Assembly: GCA_016187335.1 (NCBI GenBank)
Contig: JACPJW010000001.1
Span: 340,170-404,169 of the forward strand
Length of the DNA stretch: 64,000 nt
From: Candidatus Aenigmatarchaeota archaeon
Lineage (GTDB): Archaea > Aenigmatarchaeota > Aenigmatarchaeia > GW2011-AR5
Reading direction: 5' to 3'
A program made the translations under genes and the position numbers. The notes below the pieces were generated by a model that was given only the letters and a program-made list of their open reading frames with translations, was not told the DNA's origin and ran no database searches. Positions 8,387-17,228 of the stretch are shown piece after piece (position 1 is the stretch's first letter; the number at the start of each line of letters is the position of its first letter).

Positions 8387-9562
8387 ATGTTCGCTGAGAT
8401 GCTGTTTTTCGCTGCTGCCGGCATATTCTTCGGTGTTGTTTTTGGCCTTGTTCCGGGGCTGCACCCGAACACGATAATACTTTTCACTCCCGTCATCGTT
8501 TCTGTTATAAGCAATCCTTTGTACGCCGTTGCGTTTCTGGTTTCCATGGGGATTTCCAACGTGATTATAGATTTCATTCCGTCAATAATTCTCGGTGCTC
8601 CTGACGCCGAGAAGGAGCTCGCCGTCCTGCCCGGCCACTCTTTCCTTCTTCAGGGGCGCGGATATGGAGCTGTGAAGCTTTGCGTCACCGGCGCCGTGCT
8701 GTCCATGATTTTATGCGTTGCTCTGCTGCCTCTCATCGTTCTTGCCGTGCCGCTTCTTTACGCCTTGATAAAGGAATACGTCTGGCTGATTCTTGTGTTC
8801 GCCGTGTCCTTTATCATATTGAGCGGCGACAAGATGCTTCTGTCGCTGGCGTGCTTTGTTTTTTCCGGGCTCATCGGCGTTTTCGTTTTCAGGCTGCCGA
8901 TTAATCCTGTTATGGTCTTGTTTCCGGTTCTCTCCGGCCTTTTCGGCGTGAGCATGATTTTCTTTTCTTCCGGGCAGAAAATCCCTGGACAGCGCATGTC
9001 TGACATAGAAATATCTTCAAGAGCGAGGAACCGCTCGGCGGTTGCGGGAACGCTGGGCGGCATAGTTTCCGGTTTCCTGCCCGGCCTGGGTTCCAGCCAG
9101 GTGGCATCTTTCATGAGCGTTGACAAAAGCAAAGAGTCGTTCCTTGTTTCAATGGGCGCCATATCCCTTTCAAACCTGTTTCTTTCGTTGATTTCGCTGT
9201 GGCTTATTGAAAAGTCAAGAAGCGGCGTTGCCGTGGCTATCAGCTATGTTTCGCCCGTCGGATTCAAGGAATTCCTTCTGATAGTCTCTGTTTCGTTGCT
9301 TTCTTTAGGTGTTTCCTGCATTCTTGCATTGTTCATCGCGGGTAAATTTTCATTGCTGGTCGGAAAAATAGATTACCGTGTCATGAGCATGGCAGTCGCT
9401 GTTCTGATTGTTTTCATGAGCTTTGTTTTCACCGGCTTTTACGGGCTCTTTGTTCTTTTCGTGTGCACGTCCCTGGGGATTTTTGCAAATGCCGCAGGCG
9501 TCAGGAGAGGGCTTCTTATGGGCGTCCTCATAGTGCCCACGATTTTGTATTTCATTTACTAA
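8387..9562 (+). CDS. TctA-family integral membrane protein
   Basis: 391 residues, about ten membrane segments. The N-terminal FGLVPGLHPNT and the internal GFLPGLGSSQ are the duplicated glycine-proline motifs of the TctA family (tripartite tricarboxylate transporter large subunit, DUF112). Archaeal members occur without the TctB and TctC partners, as here, so the substrate is unknown. It is divergent from NAC with a 37-base gap holding the likely promoters. Confidence 0.75.
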   Translation: MFAEMLFFAAAGIFFGVVFGLVPGLHPNTIILFTPVIVSVISNPLYAVAFLVSMGISNVIIDFIPSIILGAPDAEKELAVLPGHSFLLQGRGYGAVKLCVTGAVLSMILCVALLPLIVLAVPLLYALIKEYVWLILVFAVSFIILSGDKMLLSLACFVFSGLIGVFVFRLPINPVMVLFPVLSGLFGVSMIFFSSGQKIPGQRMSDIEISSRARNRSAVAGTLGGIVSGFLPGLGSSQVASFMSVDKSKESFLVSMGAISLSNLFLSLISLWLIEKSRSGVAVAISYVSPVGFKEFLLIVSVSLLSLGVSCILALFIAGKFSLLVGKIDYRVMSMAVAVLIVFMSFVFTGFYGLFVLFVCTSLGIFANAAGVRRGLLMGVLIVPTILYFIY

Positions 9563-9616
9563 TCGGCGTTTGCAAAAGTATATATATTCCGGCGTGAAAT
9601 TAATTACTGTGATGAA

Positions 9617-9820
9617 ATGGCTAACAGGCATATAAAAATAATAAACGGCCGGAGATATTATTACGAGTCCATCAGGAAGGGCAAGAAGGTATTAAGCAAG
9701 TATCTTGGTCCTGTCGACGAAAGAAAAAGAAAGCCCAAGATGCAGCCTGCTGAGCAGCAGCCCGCAACGCAGGTGGAACAGCAGTCGGAGCAGGCGCCCG
9801 AAGAAACCTACATCGGCTAG
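9617..9820 (+). CDS. Small unrecognised protein with basic N-terminus
   Basis: 67 residues. The first 35 residues (INGRRYYYESIRKGKKVLSK then YLGPVD) are basic and aromatic, the rest is Gln/Pro/Glu-rich and probably disordered. The start has no clear Shine-Dalgarno; the upstream gap has TATATATTCC near 9577-9588, compatible with a short-leader mRNA. The YYYESxRKGKKVxxKYLG pattern resembles a short module seen in front of larger archaeal proteins, but I cannot name a function. Confidence 0.55.
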   Translation: MANRHIKIINGRRYYYESIRKGKKVLSKYLGPVDERKRKPKMQPAEQQPATQVEQQSEQAPEETYIG

Positions 9821-9865
9821 TGCATCAACTGGTTCTTCAGAATAAAGAAAGCATAATTAAGTTAG

Positions 9866-9873
9866 AAAAAAAA
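9866..9873 (-). terminator. Poly-T terminator of the short histone-fold gene
   Basis: On the minus strand eight T in a row follow 17 bases after the stop codon at 9891. Archaeal RNA polymerase terminates on such T-runs without needing a hairpin. Confidence 0.5.
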
Positions 9874-9890
9874 TGCCGGGACATTTTCCT

Positions 9891-10067
9891 TCAGATGTCC
9901 CTGCCCTTGATGGTTGTCCTTCTGTTCGCCTTTGCCCTTTCGGATGCGCGTTCCACGAGCCTGTGAACTTCCTTGCTCAAAGCCTCGGTAGCGTCCCCAC
10001 CAAGATTCATCTTTTTCTTCTTGGCAAGCTCCCTTACCTTGCTCCTTACGACAAGCATGTCTGCCAT
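9891..10067 (-). CDS. Short histone-fold DNA-binding protein (DUF1931-like)
   Basis: 58 residues, starting MADMLVVRSKVRELAKKKKM and continuing with GGDATEALSKEVHRLVERA and NRRTTIKGRDI. This is the single-histone-fold pattern of DUF1931-type archaeal proteins: short helix, long helix, and an (R/K)RTT(I/V)xxRD end like the RKTI/RRTIL end of histones. Likely DNA-binding and chromatin-associated. GGTGA lies 7 bases upstream of the ATG at 10067. A standard archaeal histone is encoded separately at 40799. Confidence 0.8.
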   Translation of the reverse strand: MADMLVVRSKVRELAKKKKMNLGGDATEALSKEVHRLVERASERAKANRRTTIKGRDI

Positions 10068-10129
10068 TCATATCACCTGATTTATTTTTGTAACGAGGCT
10101 TTTTAACATTTACGTGCGTATAAGTATCG

Positions 10130-10528
10130 ATGGTTTATTTCGTAAGGGGCGTTTATTCCTTCCGTGGGGATGAAAATCCATACAGCGGAATTTTCACGAT
10201 AGAAAAAAACCTGATTATTGGCTGGATTCTGGACTATACTTCACAATCCCCTCTTCATAGGGTTAAAGGGAAAGTAACGCATTCGGATGGTAAAATTAGT
10301 CTGAAGTTTGTAAAGCGGCCCGAATCTTCATTGCTTATTCCTATCATTTACAATTTAGAAAAGCCTGCCGAAGGCGGAATACCAGGCAGATACGAGGGTC
10401 TTTGGAAGCATCAAGAGCCGGGAATTGAACTGGATATTGGATACGAACGCGGGATTGGAGAAATTGCAACTATTTCGAGAGTAGAAAGTACAAATAAAAC
10501 GCGCCTTGTTCTGGATTCAAAAATTTAA
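10130..10528 (+). CDS. Unrecognised 132-residue orphan
   Basis: No known domain recognised. The sequence alternates hydrophobic and charged residues (FVRGVYSFRGDENPY, IFTIEKNLIIGWILDY, GIELDIGYERGIGEIATISR), suggesting a small beta-sheet protein without membrane segments. It is convergent with polB; its stop is 28 bases before the hairpin repeat that follows polB. A TATA-like region TTTTTAACATTTA lies about 30 bases upstream. One of several single orphans in the window. Confidence 0.55.
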   Translation: MVYFVRGVYSFRGDENPYSGIFTIEKNLIIGWILDYTSQSPLHRVKGKVTHSDGKISLKFVKRPESSLLIPIIYNLEKPAEGGIPGRYEGLWKHQEPGIELDIGYERGIGEIATISRVESTNKTRLVLDSKI

Positions 10529-10556
10529 TTTTCTAGACCTCTGAGAAGGTCTGTCG

Positions 10557-10584
10557 TTTTGATTAAACTTTTCTGAAAAGTTTA
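10557..10584. repeat. Dispersed hairpin repeat, copy A
   Basis: TTTTGAT then the perfect inverted repeat TAAACTTTTC / GAAAAGTTTA with a one-base loop (10564-10584). It overlaps the polB stop codon. Member of a six-copy family (21009, 37718, 43522, 61612, 62678). May act as a 3'-end or terminator element. Confidence 0.75.
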
Positions 10585-13500
10585 CTTCATCACAACTCTG
10601 TCGCCGGAACTGCCGTGGTACGTTATCTGCAGTTCTCCGCCGCACTCGCAGCTGCCTGACAAAGGCGGCCTTGAAAAGGATTTGGAGCATTTCTTGCACT
10701 CAAACCCTTCGTATCCTTCCAGCGTCTGGTTATAATCAACGCTTATCTCGTGCTTCATCTTTCTCTTGTTTCCGTTCATGAGGTCGCCCAGGCTTATCTG
10801 CCTGCCTAATCCAAGCACCTCGCTTTTGTCTATCCCTAACGACATGAAAATCCTTTCCACAGGAGGGAAAACCTGGCTGTTGATGTAGTAGTCCGAATCT
10901 ATGTGCAGGCTGTTTGTCCTGGTGTATTCCGGATCCTCTGCTCTTTTCGAAAGCATCTGGTTTCCGCGGATAATGACGAAGCCGAGCCTGTCGCCTATTT
11001 TCGGCGGGCTGTGGGGGTTGCGCGCCTTCAGTTTCTTGGCCAGTTCGATGTGGGGAAGCATGCCTTCATAGGAGTCTATGCTTTTTGTGACTCCCTTGAC
11101 TATCGTCAGCTTCTCCAGCGGCACCCTGTTGCTGCGGAGGTCTTCAATGACAGCCCTTACTTTTTCTATCGCCTTCTGAAGGTCGCCCTCTTTTAAGATG
11201 GTTTCAATCACGTTTTCCATGATTTCTGGAACCAGCAGGCACCAGTCACGTCTCACCGTCTCGATTCCCTTCATCTCTATGTTGTCAACCCATCCGCTGT
11301 CCGTCATCTCGAACTTCCATCCTGCATACCGCTTTTTTGACAGGATGAGGAATGTCCTGTATATTTTCTCGAACTGCAGCTCCAGATGGCCTGGCAGGTT
11401 CTTTGTAACGTGCTCGGCGATTTTATCGCCTAGGTTCTTCGCTTCGTCCAGTTTTTTTATTTTTGTTTTCAAAAAGATGCTGTCGGTGTCGCCGTAAACG
11501 ACCTCAACGTCAAAATTTTTTTCTATGAGGTCCTTTGTTTTCATTATGTTCTCGCGGCCGTAGGCTGTTATAGCGTTAGCGACTTCGATGATGTAAAGCC
11601 GCGCCCGTATGTATCCGGTGTAGCCGTAGAACGAGTTATGCAGCACAATCCCCTGTGCTGTAACAAACATCTCTGTATCGCGCACCGACAAATCATACAC
11701 ATAATCGGAAGAGGCGTAGCGTGATATTTCAGGTCTTTGGCCAAAGAGGTCGCCGGATATTATCTTATGTCCATGGGAGGTCTTTCTTCTTGATATGCGG
11801 TATAGCCCGTCGAAAGAGTTATGCTGCACGCCTCCTGTTTCTTTAAGCATGAGATTTAATTGCGCCGCCAGTTTTTTGCTGACCGTATTCATGCGGTGTG
11901 TTCCTGTGTTGCCGTCGCCGCTGTAATACCCGAGCATGAAAGCTGCCCGAATTCTGCTATTCGAGTTGAGTATAAAGTCCGGCACCTGTTTCGTATAAGA
12001 ACCTGAACCGCATACGTGCCTGAAAAACAAATAAGCCAGCCTTGTGCCGATAGTGACATCCTTGTTGAATAAGCGTGCGTCATAGCCGAAACATTTTTTA
12101 ATCAGGTGTTGAATGTGTGATGTATTCTGCCTGCTTTTATTGGCTATAGTCGTCCTGAACGAGTTGTTTCTCTTATATGTGCTTCCTTCTGCGACAAACC
12201 ATCCAAGCAGTTCGGCGAGGTCTTCTGTCACTTGTATGTTAACAGGAATTTTTCTCCGTCCTTGGCGAGGCCCTCCTACTGCAATAAACGACTTCTCCGC
12301 TACGAATCTTGGCAGCCGGTGCACGGCTGTAATGGGGATTGTGTAGTAATTCGGCTCCTCCTGTGCGGCTATGAAATCTTCATAAAAGCCTGCGAGTATT
12401 CTCCCGTCCTCGGTTGGCTCATAAACCGGCACAAGCCCGCAGTTGCCAACTGTCGTCAGGCCTGTCCTGTTGATAAGGATGCCCTCTGAACTTCTTAGTA
12501 TGCGCCTCTCGACTGTTTTCTGCAGCGTTGCGGAATCAGCAGACTCGCTTAGCGCGGAAAGCATTTTCACCCTGTTTTCAATCCATTTTTTCTTGTTAAG
12601 TTGTAAATTCTTGGGAATGTACAGGTAAATATCTGCTGTCTCTTCTGCAGGCAGTGACTTCAAAAATTCCAGCCAGTTGAATGCTGCTTCTTTTTCCGGC
12701 AGCCTTATGCTCTTGACTTGGGCAATGATATCTTTTTCGGAGACGTCCTTGCCCCCTTTCTGGATAAGCCGCTTGAACATGCTTTCTCTCTGGCGGTTGG
12801 AGCTTTTCCCTTCCATGACCATGATGCTGTGATCATCCGTTATCATTACCTCGCCCATTGGGGTCCTGATTTTTGTTAAATCTCCCTTGCTTTTGTGCCG
12901 TGATATTGCATATATCGGCTTGAAGCACGACTTATTTCCGTCAACACTTAATGTTTTCCATCCCTCCAGCTCTATAACTTCCGTATTGCCAAGGTCTATA
13001 ACAGCATGATTTTCTGAAAGCTCGTTGAAAAGTTCTTCTACTTCGCATACGCGCAGATTGCCTGATGGCTCCTTCACAACTATGTCGGTGCCTGCATGAA
13101 CGCTGTTCGACATGTCCTTTATCGCGAGCTGCTTGGCGTTAAGAATTCTTTTCTCTTCCCCTTTCGCCTGTTTCATTTTCCTCTTCGTCGCCGCCCTTGT
13201 TTCCATGAGTTTCGTCAGCAGCATCGGCATTATTCCCTCCCTTGCAGCATGATATACGAACTCCGCGCCGTTCGGGGCCCTTATCGTTTTCATTCCTTCT
13301 GTTTTTTTCATGAGCAATGTATCCGGCGATACGTTGAACGTTCTCATTACGGAAGGATAAAGCGACTTGAAGTCCAGCACGAGCACGCATCCTTCCGAGT
13401 GCAGTCCTCTTCCCGGCTCAAGGACGGTGGCTCCTTTTATTCCTTCCTTGTCGCGGCTTTTCCCCCTCTTGTTGAGCTCTTTCTGTGACGGCTTGGGCGG

Positions 13501-14730
13501 CATGACGTAGTTGCGCTCCCTCATTTCATGCATGATCATCGTCTCTACCCGCATTGACTGCCCGCCGAAGCAGTCCTGCAAAAGCAAGCCGGAAATTTTA
13601 GCCAGCTCGACAAACTTGTCGAGCATCCCTTTTTCTAGAACCAGCCGGAGCGACAGCAGCGCGTCCTTTTTGGAATATTCAATGAACCTGCTCAGCTGCT
13701 CCCTGTTTCCGTTCCAGAGTTCCGGCATTTCGCCGTATTTCACGTCAAGTTTTTCCTCGTTCAGAAGCGCCTTGGCTATCGTATCCAGGTTGTATCTGTG
13801 GAATTTCACCCACGGGTCCCTGCGGAGTATCTGGTAAGGGTCGAGGACAATCCTGCCCGGAACGTGGGTTTCCTGTGACATCCCCACTTGCCTTGAGAAG
13901 GCTTGCTTGTCTTTGACCCTGCCTATCGTCGCGCTCAGCCCGAGTTTTTTCATCCTGTCAAGAAGGTACGGTATGTCAAAGGAATTGATGTTGTATCCTG
14001 TTATCACGTCAGGGTCGAACTCGTCTATTATTTTCATGAACCCCTCTATCATTTCATTCTCATTTACAAACCCCGCGGCGCCTTCTTCGGTGACCGGCTT
14101 CGCGACAAGGACGAGGGTTTTCCTGCCTTTGTATTCCGGTTCAAAGGCGAGCGATATCATTACTATGGGATCCTTCTTCGCGTCCAGGGGCTTTGTCGTG
14201 TCCGTAGGCACGCATTCAATGTCAAATGCCATGAAGCGCAGTTTTGCGTTTTCGTCTTTCTGGAATTCCTTTACGCTGTCCGCGAAATATGTCAGTGTTT
14301 TTACGGTTCCTGAAGCCGTCTTTTCCCCGTCAGCCTCGACCCATGACATTCCGTGGATTTTCTTGTCAATAAGAAACCTGTATTTGAACATTATGTCTGC
14401 TTCGTAGCATTCTTCTGCTATGCCGTCCGCGACAAGCCTTTCCCGGAGCATCGGAACGTCCTGGGGGTTGTACGCGATTATTTTCAGCAGCTTTGTCGCG
14501 GCCTCGCTGTAGCCGAGGGGGATGGATTTCTCTGTCCACTCGACCTGCTTTATCTCTTTTATGTCTTTTATTTTATGCAGCTGCTCCTCGTTTACCTTTA
14601 TGTAGAAATAGGGGCTGTGCCTGTCGTAAAGGGCGCATACTGAATTGCCTTTGTCCGTCCTCCCGAACATCCTTACTATCGGCCTGTTCCCGGAGAATAT
14701 GTAGTCTACGTCTAGCAGCTGGAAAAGCAT
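10582..14730 (-). CDS. polB: Family B DNA polymerase containing an intein
   Basis: 1382 residues as annotated; about 892 after removal of the intein. Exonuclease motifs: AFDIECVP near 170, YNINSFDIPYL, and YSKKDALL. Polymerase motifs: DFKSLYPSVM (motif A), KQLAIKDMSN|SFYGYTGY (motif B, split by the intein) and YGDTDSIFL (motif C). A C-terminal Cys-rich tail, CKKC then CECGG, looks like a zinc ribbon. Replicative or repair polymerase with proofreading. Start: an upstream ATG at 14754 is in frame, but ATG 14730 is preceded by GGTGGGG and gives MLFQLLDVDYI, the usual archaeal PolB start. The gene ends inside a hairpin repeat. Confidence 0.95.
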   Translation of the reverse strand: MLFQLLDVDYIFSGNRPIVRMFGRTDKGNSVCALYDRHSPYFYIKVNEEQLHKIKDIKEIKQVEWTEKSIPLGYSEAATKLLKIIAYNPQDVPMLRERLVADGIAEECYEADIMFKYRFLIDKKIHGMSWVEADGEKTASGTVKTLTYFADSVKEFQKDENAKLRFMAFDIECVPTDTTKPLDAKKDPIVMISLAFEPEYKGRKTLVLVAKPVTEEGAAGFVNENEMIEGFMKIIDEFDPDVITGYNINSFDIPYLLDRMKKLGLSATIGRVKDKQAFSRQVGMSQETHVPGRIVLDPYQILRRDPWVKFHRYNLDTIAKALLNEEKLDVKYGEMPELWNGNREQLSRFIEYSKKDALLSLRLVLEKGMLDKFVELAKISGLLLQDCFGGQSMRVETMIMHEMRERNYVMPPKPSQKELNKRGKSRDKEGIKGATVLEPGRGLHSEGCVLVLDFKSLYPSVMRTFNVSPDTLLMKKTEGMKTIRAPNGAEFVYHAAREGIMPMLLTKLMETRAATKRKMKQAKGEEKRILNAKQLAIKDMSNSVHAGTDIVVKEPSGNLRVCEVEELFNELSENHAVIDLGNTEVIELEGWKTLSVDGNKSCFKPIYAISRHKSKGDLTKIRTPMGEVMITDDHSIMVMEGKSSNRQRESMFKRLIQKGGKDVSEKDIIAQVKSIRLPEKEAAFNWLEFLKSLPAEETADIYLYIPKNLQLNKKKWIENRVKMLSALSESADSATLQKTVERRILRSSEGILINRTGLTTVGNCGLVPVYEPTEDGRILAGFYEDFIAAQEEPNYYTIPITAVHRLPRFVAEKSFIAVGGPRQGRRKIPVNIQVTEDLAELLGWFVAEGSTYKRNNSFRTTIANKSRQNTSHIQHLIKKCFGYDARLFNKDVTIGTRLAYLFFRHVCGSGSYTKQVPDFILNSNSRIRAAFMLGYYSGDGNTGTHRMNTVSKKLAAQLNLMLKETGGVQHNSFDGLYRISRRKTSHGHKIISGDLFGQRPEISRYASSDYVYDLSVRDTEMFVTAQGIVLHNSFYGYTGYIRARLYIIEVANAITAYGRENIMKTKDLIEKNFDVEVVYGDTDSIFLKTKIKKLDEAKNLGDKIAEHVTKNLPGHLELQFEKIYRTFLILSKKRYAGWKFEMTDSGWVDNIEMKGIETVRRDWCLLVPEIMENVIETILKEGDLQKAIEKVRAVIEDLRSNRVPLEKLTIVKGVTKSIDSYEGMLPHIELAKKLKARNPHSPPKIGDRLGFVIIRGNQMLSKRAEDPEYTRTNSLHIDSDYYINSQVFPPVERIFMSLGIDKSEVLGLGRQISLGDLMNGNKRKMKHEISVDYNQTLEGYEGFECKKCSKSFSRPPLSGSCECGGELQITYHGSSGDRVVMK
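11635..13104 (-). other. PolB intein with LAGLIDADG homing endonuclease
   Basis: 490 residues between N and S of the polymerase motif B. Splicing residues are all present: Ser1 (SVHAGTD), block B TDDHSIMV, C-terminal VLHN with penultimate His and terminal Asn, and Ser as the +1 extein residue. The endonuclease core has two DOD motifs, LLGWFVAEG and FMLGYYSGDG, each keeping an acidic residue, so the homing endonuclease may be active. The coding frame is intact throughout, consistent with a functional, probably recently active intein. Confidence 0.92.
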
Positions 14731-14844
14731 GAACCCCACCCATGAAAAATACAAAGTCTTCTTTCCTGGCCTTATTTTTTTCAGCTAAAGTATTAGTTGC
14801 AGGATATTTATTTGTTGTTGAACATAAAATAGTTGCTTCTCGCC

Positions 14845-15933
14845 TTATCCGATGGTTGCCTGCTGGAATTCCCTTGTTGAAAAGTCAACGACCACGGGCA
14901 GGAACCTCGTCAGCAGGGACCCGGAACTGAGTATTGTAACCGACTTGTAATTGCTGACGTGCGGCTCGTGTGTGTGGCCGTAATGGACTATGTCAGGGAT
15001 TTCTTCAAGAACAAGGCTGTCTTCCTTCATCGATATTTTCGGCTTTCCCAGATGCCTTTTTTTCAGCATCGACAGGCTGTACTTGTGCAAAAGGAGTATT
15101 TTTATGCCGTTTATCTCTATCATCGCCGGGTTCGACAGCGATATTATGTTCCTGTTTCTGTACTTTACCGGCGCCGCAGGGTAATTCTTCGACTCCATCT
15201 CGCCGGGTATTGCGATGACCGTCTTGTTGTAGCAGTGAGTTTCCACGGCTTTCTCAAAGGCCTCTTTGTCGCCTATGTCTCCTGCAACAAACAGGTATTC
15301 TATGCCCTGCTGCCCGAACCATTTCATGAATTTTTCAAAGTCCGACAGCGGCGCCTCTTCCAGGTGAAGGTCGCTGACGAAGCACGCCCTTCCGCTGCCT
15401 TTCGCCGGCTGCCTGAGCGGCATGTCCGGGTAGAATACCTGCTTCCCGTAAATTACCTTTCCTGCCGATATGCCCTTGATTGCCACGACATCGTCCTGCT
15501 CCAGGTCGCCGACATCCTCGAAAATAACCGGCATTGTGGACGTCATGTCCTCCAGCTCCACGAGGAATTTTTCTTCCTCCTGCCTGATTTCCTTGACTAT
15601 GCCTATTACAAAAACTTCCTTCCTGCTGTTGTCCACCTTGTTCAGGGACGTGAAGTCCCTGCCTATTCTGCTCAGGATTATTTCCTGCATTTTCCTGTAC
15701 TTGTCCCTGTAAAAGGCGATAAAATCCTCCGTGGTTATCTCCTTGGGCAGCGAAGTTATGTTTTTGATTACCCTGAGAGCCGGCTGGACAAACTCCTTTT
15801 CTGTTATTATGATCCCCGGATAATTTTTCTCCAGGAACTCCGCTATGTCCTTGTCTTCAAGGAACTGCAGGGCCGTCGGGCTGAGCAGCTTGCCTTTTTT
15901 AAGAAATTCGTGGATTATTTTTTCCTTCGACAT
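14845..15933 (-). CDS. polB-DP1 (dp1): DNA polymerase D small subunit DP1, probably exonuclease-defective
   Basis: 362 residues: helical N-terminus, an OB-fold (VFVIGIVKEIRQEEEKFLVE) and a calcineurin-like phosphoesterase domain. Metal motifs read SDLHLEE (D-x-H), AGDIGDKE (GDxxD), LLHKYS, and HYGHTHEPH (GHxH). The third motif, normally PGNHD, is PGEMES, so the conserved Asn and His are missing; the 3'-5' exonuclease of DP1 is probably lost or weak. Start chosen at the second Met (MSKEKIIHEF) because family members begin so; an upstream in-frame ATG lies at 15954. Together with PolB and Orc1/Cdc6 it forms a replication block. The DP2 catalytic subunit is not in this window. Confidence 0.88.
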   Translation of the reverse strand: MSKEKIIHEFLKKGKLLSPTALQFLEDKDIAEFLEKNYPGIIITEKEFVQPALRVIKNITSLPKEITTEDFIAFYRDKYRKMQEIILSRIGRDFTSLNKVDNSRKEVFVIGIVKEIRQEEEKFLVELEDMTSTMPVIFEDVGDLEQDDVVAIKGISAGKVIYGKQVFYPDMPLRQPAKGSGRACFVSDLHLEEAPLSDFEKFMKWFGQQGIEYLFVAGDIGDKEAFEKAVETHCYNKTVIAIPGEMESKNYPAAPVKYRNRNIISLSNPAMIEINGIKILLLHKYSLSMLKKRHLGKPKISMKEDSLVLEEIPDIVHYGHTHEPHVSNYKSVTILSSGSLLTRFLPVVVDFSTREFQQATIG

Positions 15934-16004
15934 ATATAGCACGCCTGCAAGCAATTGTTTGTTATGTATGCAGAACCTTTCGTTTTTCCGGGCTGTACGC
16001 TGTT

Positions 16005-17228
16005 TTAGTTTCCGAGTCTTTCAACAAGCATACTGTTAACCCTTTGGAGTATTGTGTCGTTTATGGCAAGGACTACTTCCCTTGTGCGGCCGTACCTGCC
16101 TTTCGAGATTACCTTCGCTGTTATCACGCCCAGCATGTCCAGTTCCCCGATGAGGTCGCTTACCCTGCGCTGCGTCAGCGTTTTCAGGTTGTTCCTGGCG
16201 CATACTTCCTTGTACATTTCGTATATGTCGCCTGTGAGCATCCTGGTGTCAGCCCACTTTTTCTGGCTGCCGTATTTCTCCTGCAGCTTTATTATTGAAT
16301 ACATCACCGCCTGCGACTGCTTTGGCTGTAGTTTAATTGTTTCTGTGACGCGGTCCATGTCTATTTTTTCTTCGGCGAGCTCTACGTGCTTGTAGGTTAT
16401 CTGGCTGTCGCCCAGTCTTTCCGCAACCTCGCCGGCAACGCGCAGGAGGTCAATGGCCCTTCGTGCGTCTCCGTGCTCCTGGGCGGCCATGGCAGCGCAC
16501 ATGCTTATTATTTCCTCGCTTATTGTGTCCTCAATAACACCTTCGGAAACGCGCTGCGCCAGGATGTCCTTGAGCTGCAGGGCGTCGTATGGCTTGAATA
16601 TAATCTCTTCGTCGCTCAGGGATGACTTGATCCGTGCGTCAAGATTGTCCCTGAAAGAAAGGTCGTTAGTTATGCCCACAAGCGTTATCGTCGCGTTTTT
16701 CATCTCCCCGTTGACGCGCGTCAGGTTGTATAGAAAATCGTCGCCTATTTTCTTGTAAAGGCTGTCTATCTCGTCAAGGACGAGGATGATTGTCTGCTTT
16801 TTTTCGTCAATTTTCTCGAAGAATCTGCGGTAAAGCAGGTGTGTCGGAAGGCCTGTTTCCGGAACGAATTCGCCTATTTCCTTGAGCAGCTGCGCCAGAA
16901 GGCGGTATTCCGTGTCGGATACTTTCTTCATCTTGCAGTTGATATATACGGTCCTGATCCCCCTGCCTTTGCTTATTTCCTCCAGTTGCGACAGCACATA
17001 CCTTATGGATATCGTCTTCCCGGTGCCGACAGTGCCGTAGATAAAAAGATTGCTGGGCTGGTATCCGCGAAGCGCCGGGGCAAGGATGTTTGATATTGAC
17101 TTTATTTCCTCCTCTCTGTGGGGGATTTTGCTTGGCATAAAAGAAGACGTCAGTGCCTTTTTGTTTTTGAAAATGCTTTCCTTTTCGACAAAACGCAAGA
17201 ATATGTTGTCTTTCTTAGTGACCTGCAC
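16005..17228 (-). CDS. cdc6: Orc1/Cdc6 replication initiator
   Basis: 407 residues. AAA+ ATPase with Walker A GTVGTGKT, Walker B ILVLDEIDSL, sensor 1 LVGITND and an initiator-type extension, then a C-terminal winged helix (TLTQRRVSDLIGELDMLG). Begins near residue 20 with the linker and IPHREEE motif typical of Orc1/Cdc6. Binds origin recognition boxes and loads MCM. The gene points away from a 628-base intergenic region that probably contains the origin, the common archaeal arrangement. Confidence 0.95.
   Translation of the reverse strand: MQVTKKDNIFLRFVEKESIFKNKKALTSSFMPSKIPHREEEIKSISNILAPALRGYQPSNLFIYGTVGTGKTISIRYVLSQLEEISKGRGIRTVYINCKMKKVSDTEYRLLAQLLKEIGEFVPETGLPTHLLYRRFFEKIDEKKQTIILVLDEIDSLYKKIGDDFLYNLTRVNGEMKNATITLVGITNDLSFRDNLDARIKSSLSDEEIIFKPYDALQLKDILAQRVSEGVIEDTISEEIISMCAAMAAQEHGDARRAIDLLRVAGEVAERLGDSQITYKHVELAEEKIDMDRVTETIKLQPKQSQAVMYSIIKLQEKYGSQKKWADTRMLTGDIYEMYKEVCARNNLKTLTQRRVSDLIGELDMLGVITAKVISKGRYGRTREVVLAINDTILQRVNSMLVERLGN

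Noticed and set aside
13096..14407. Long plus-strand open frames opposite polB
   Set aside because: Antisense shadows of a motif-rich gene; no start signal or domain.
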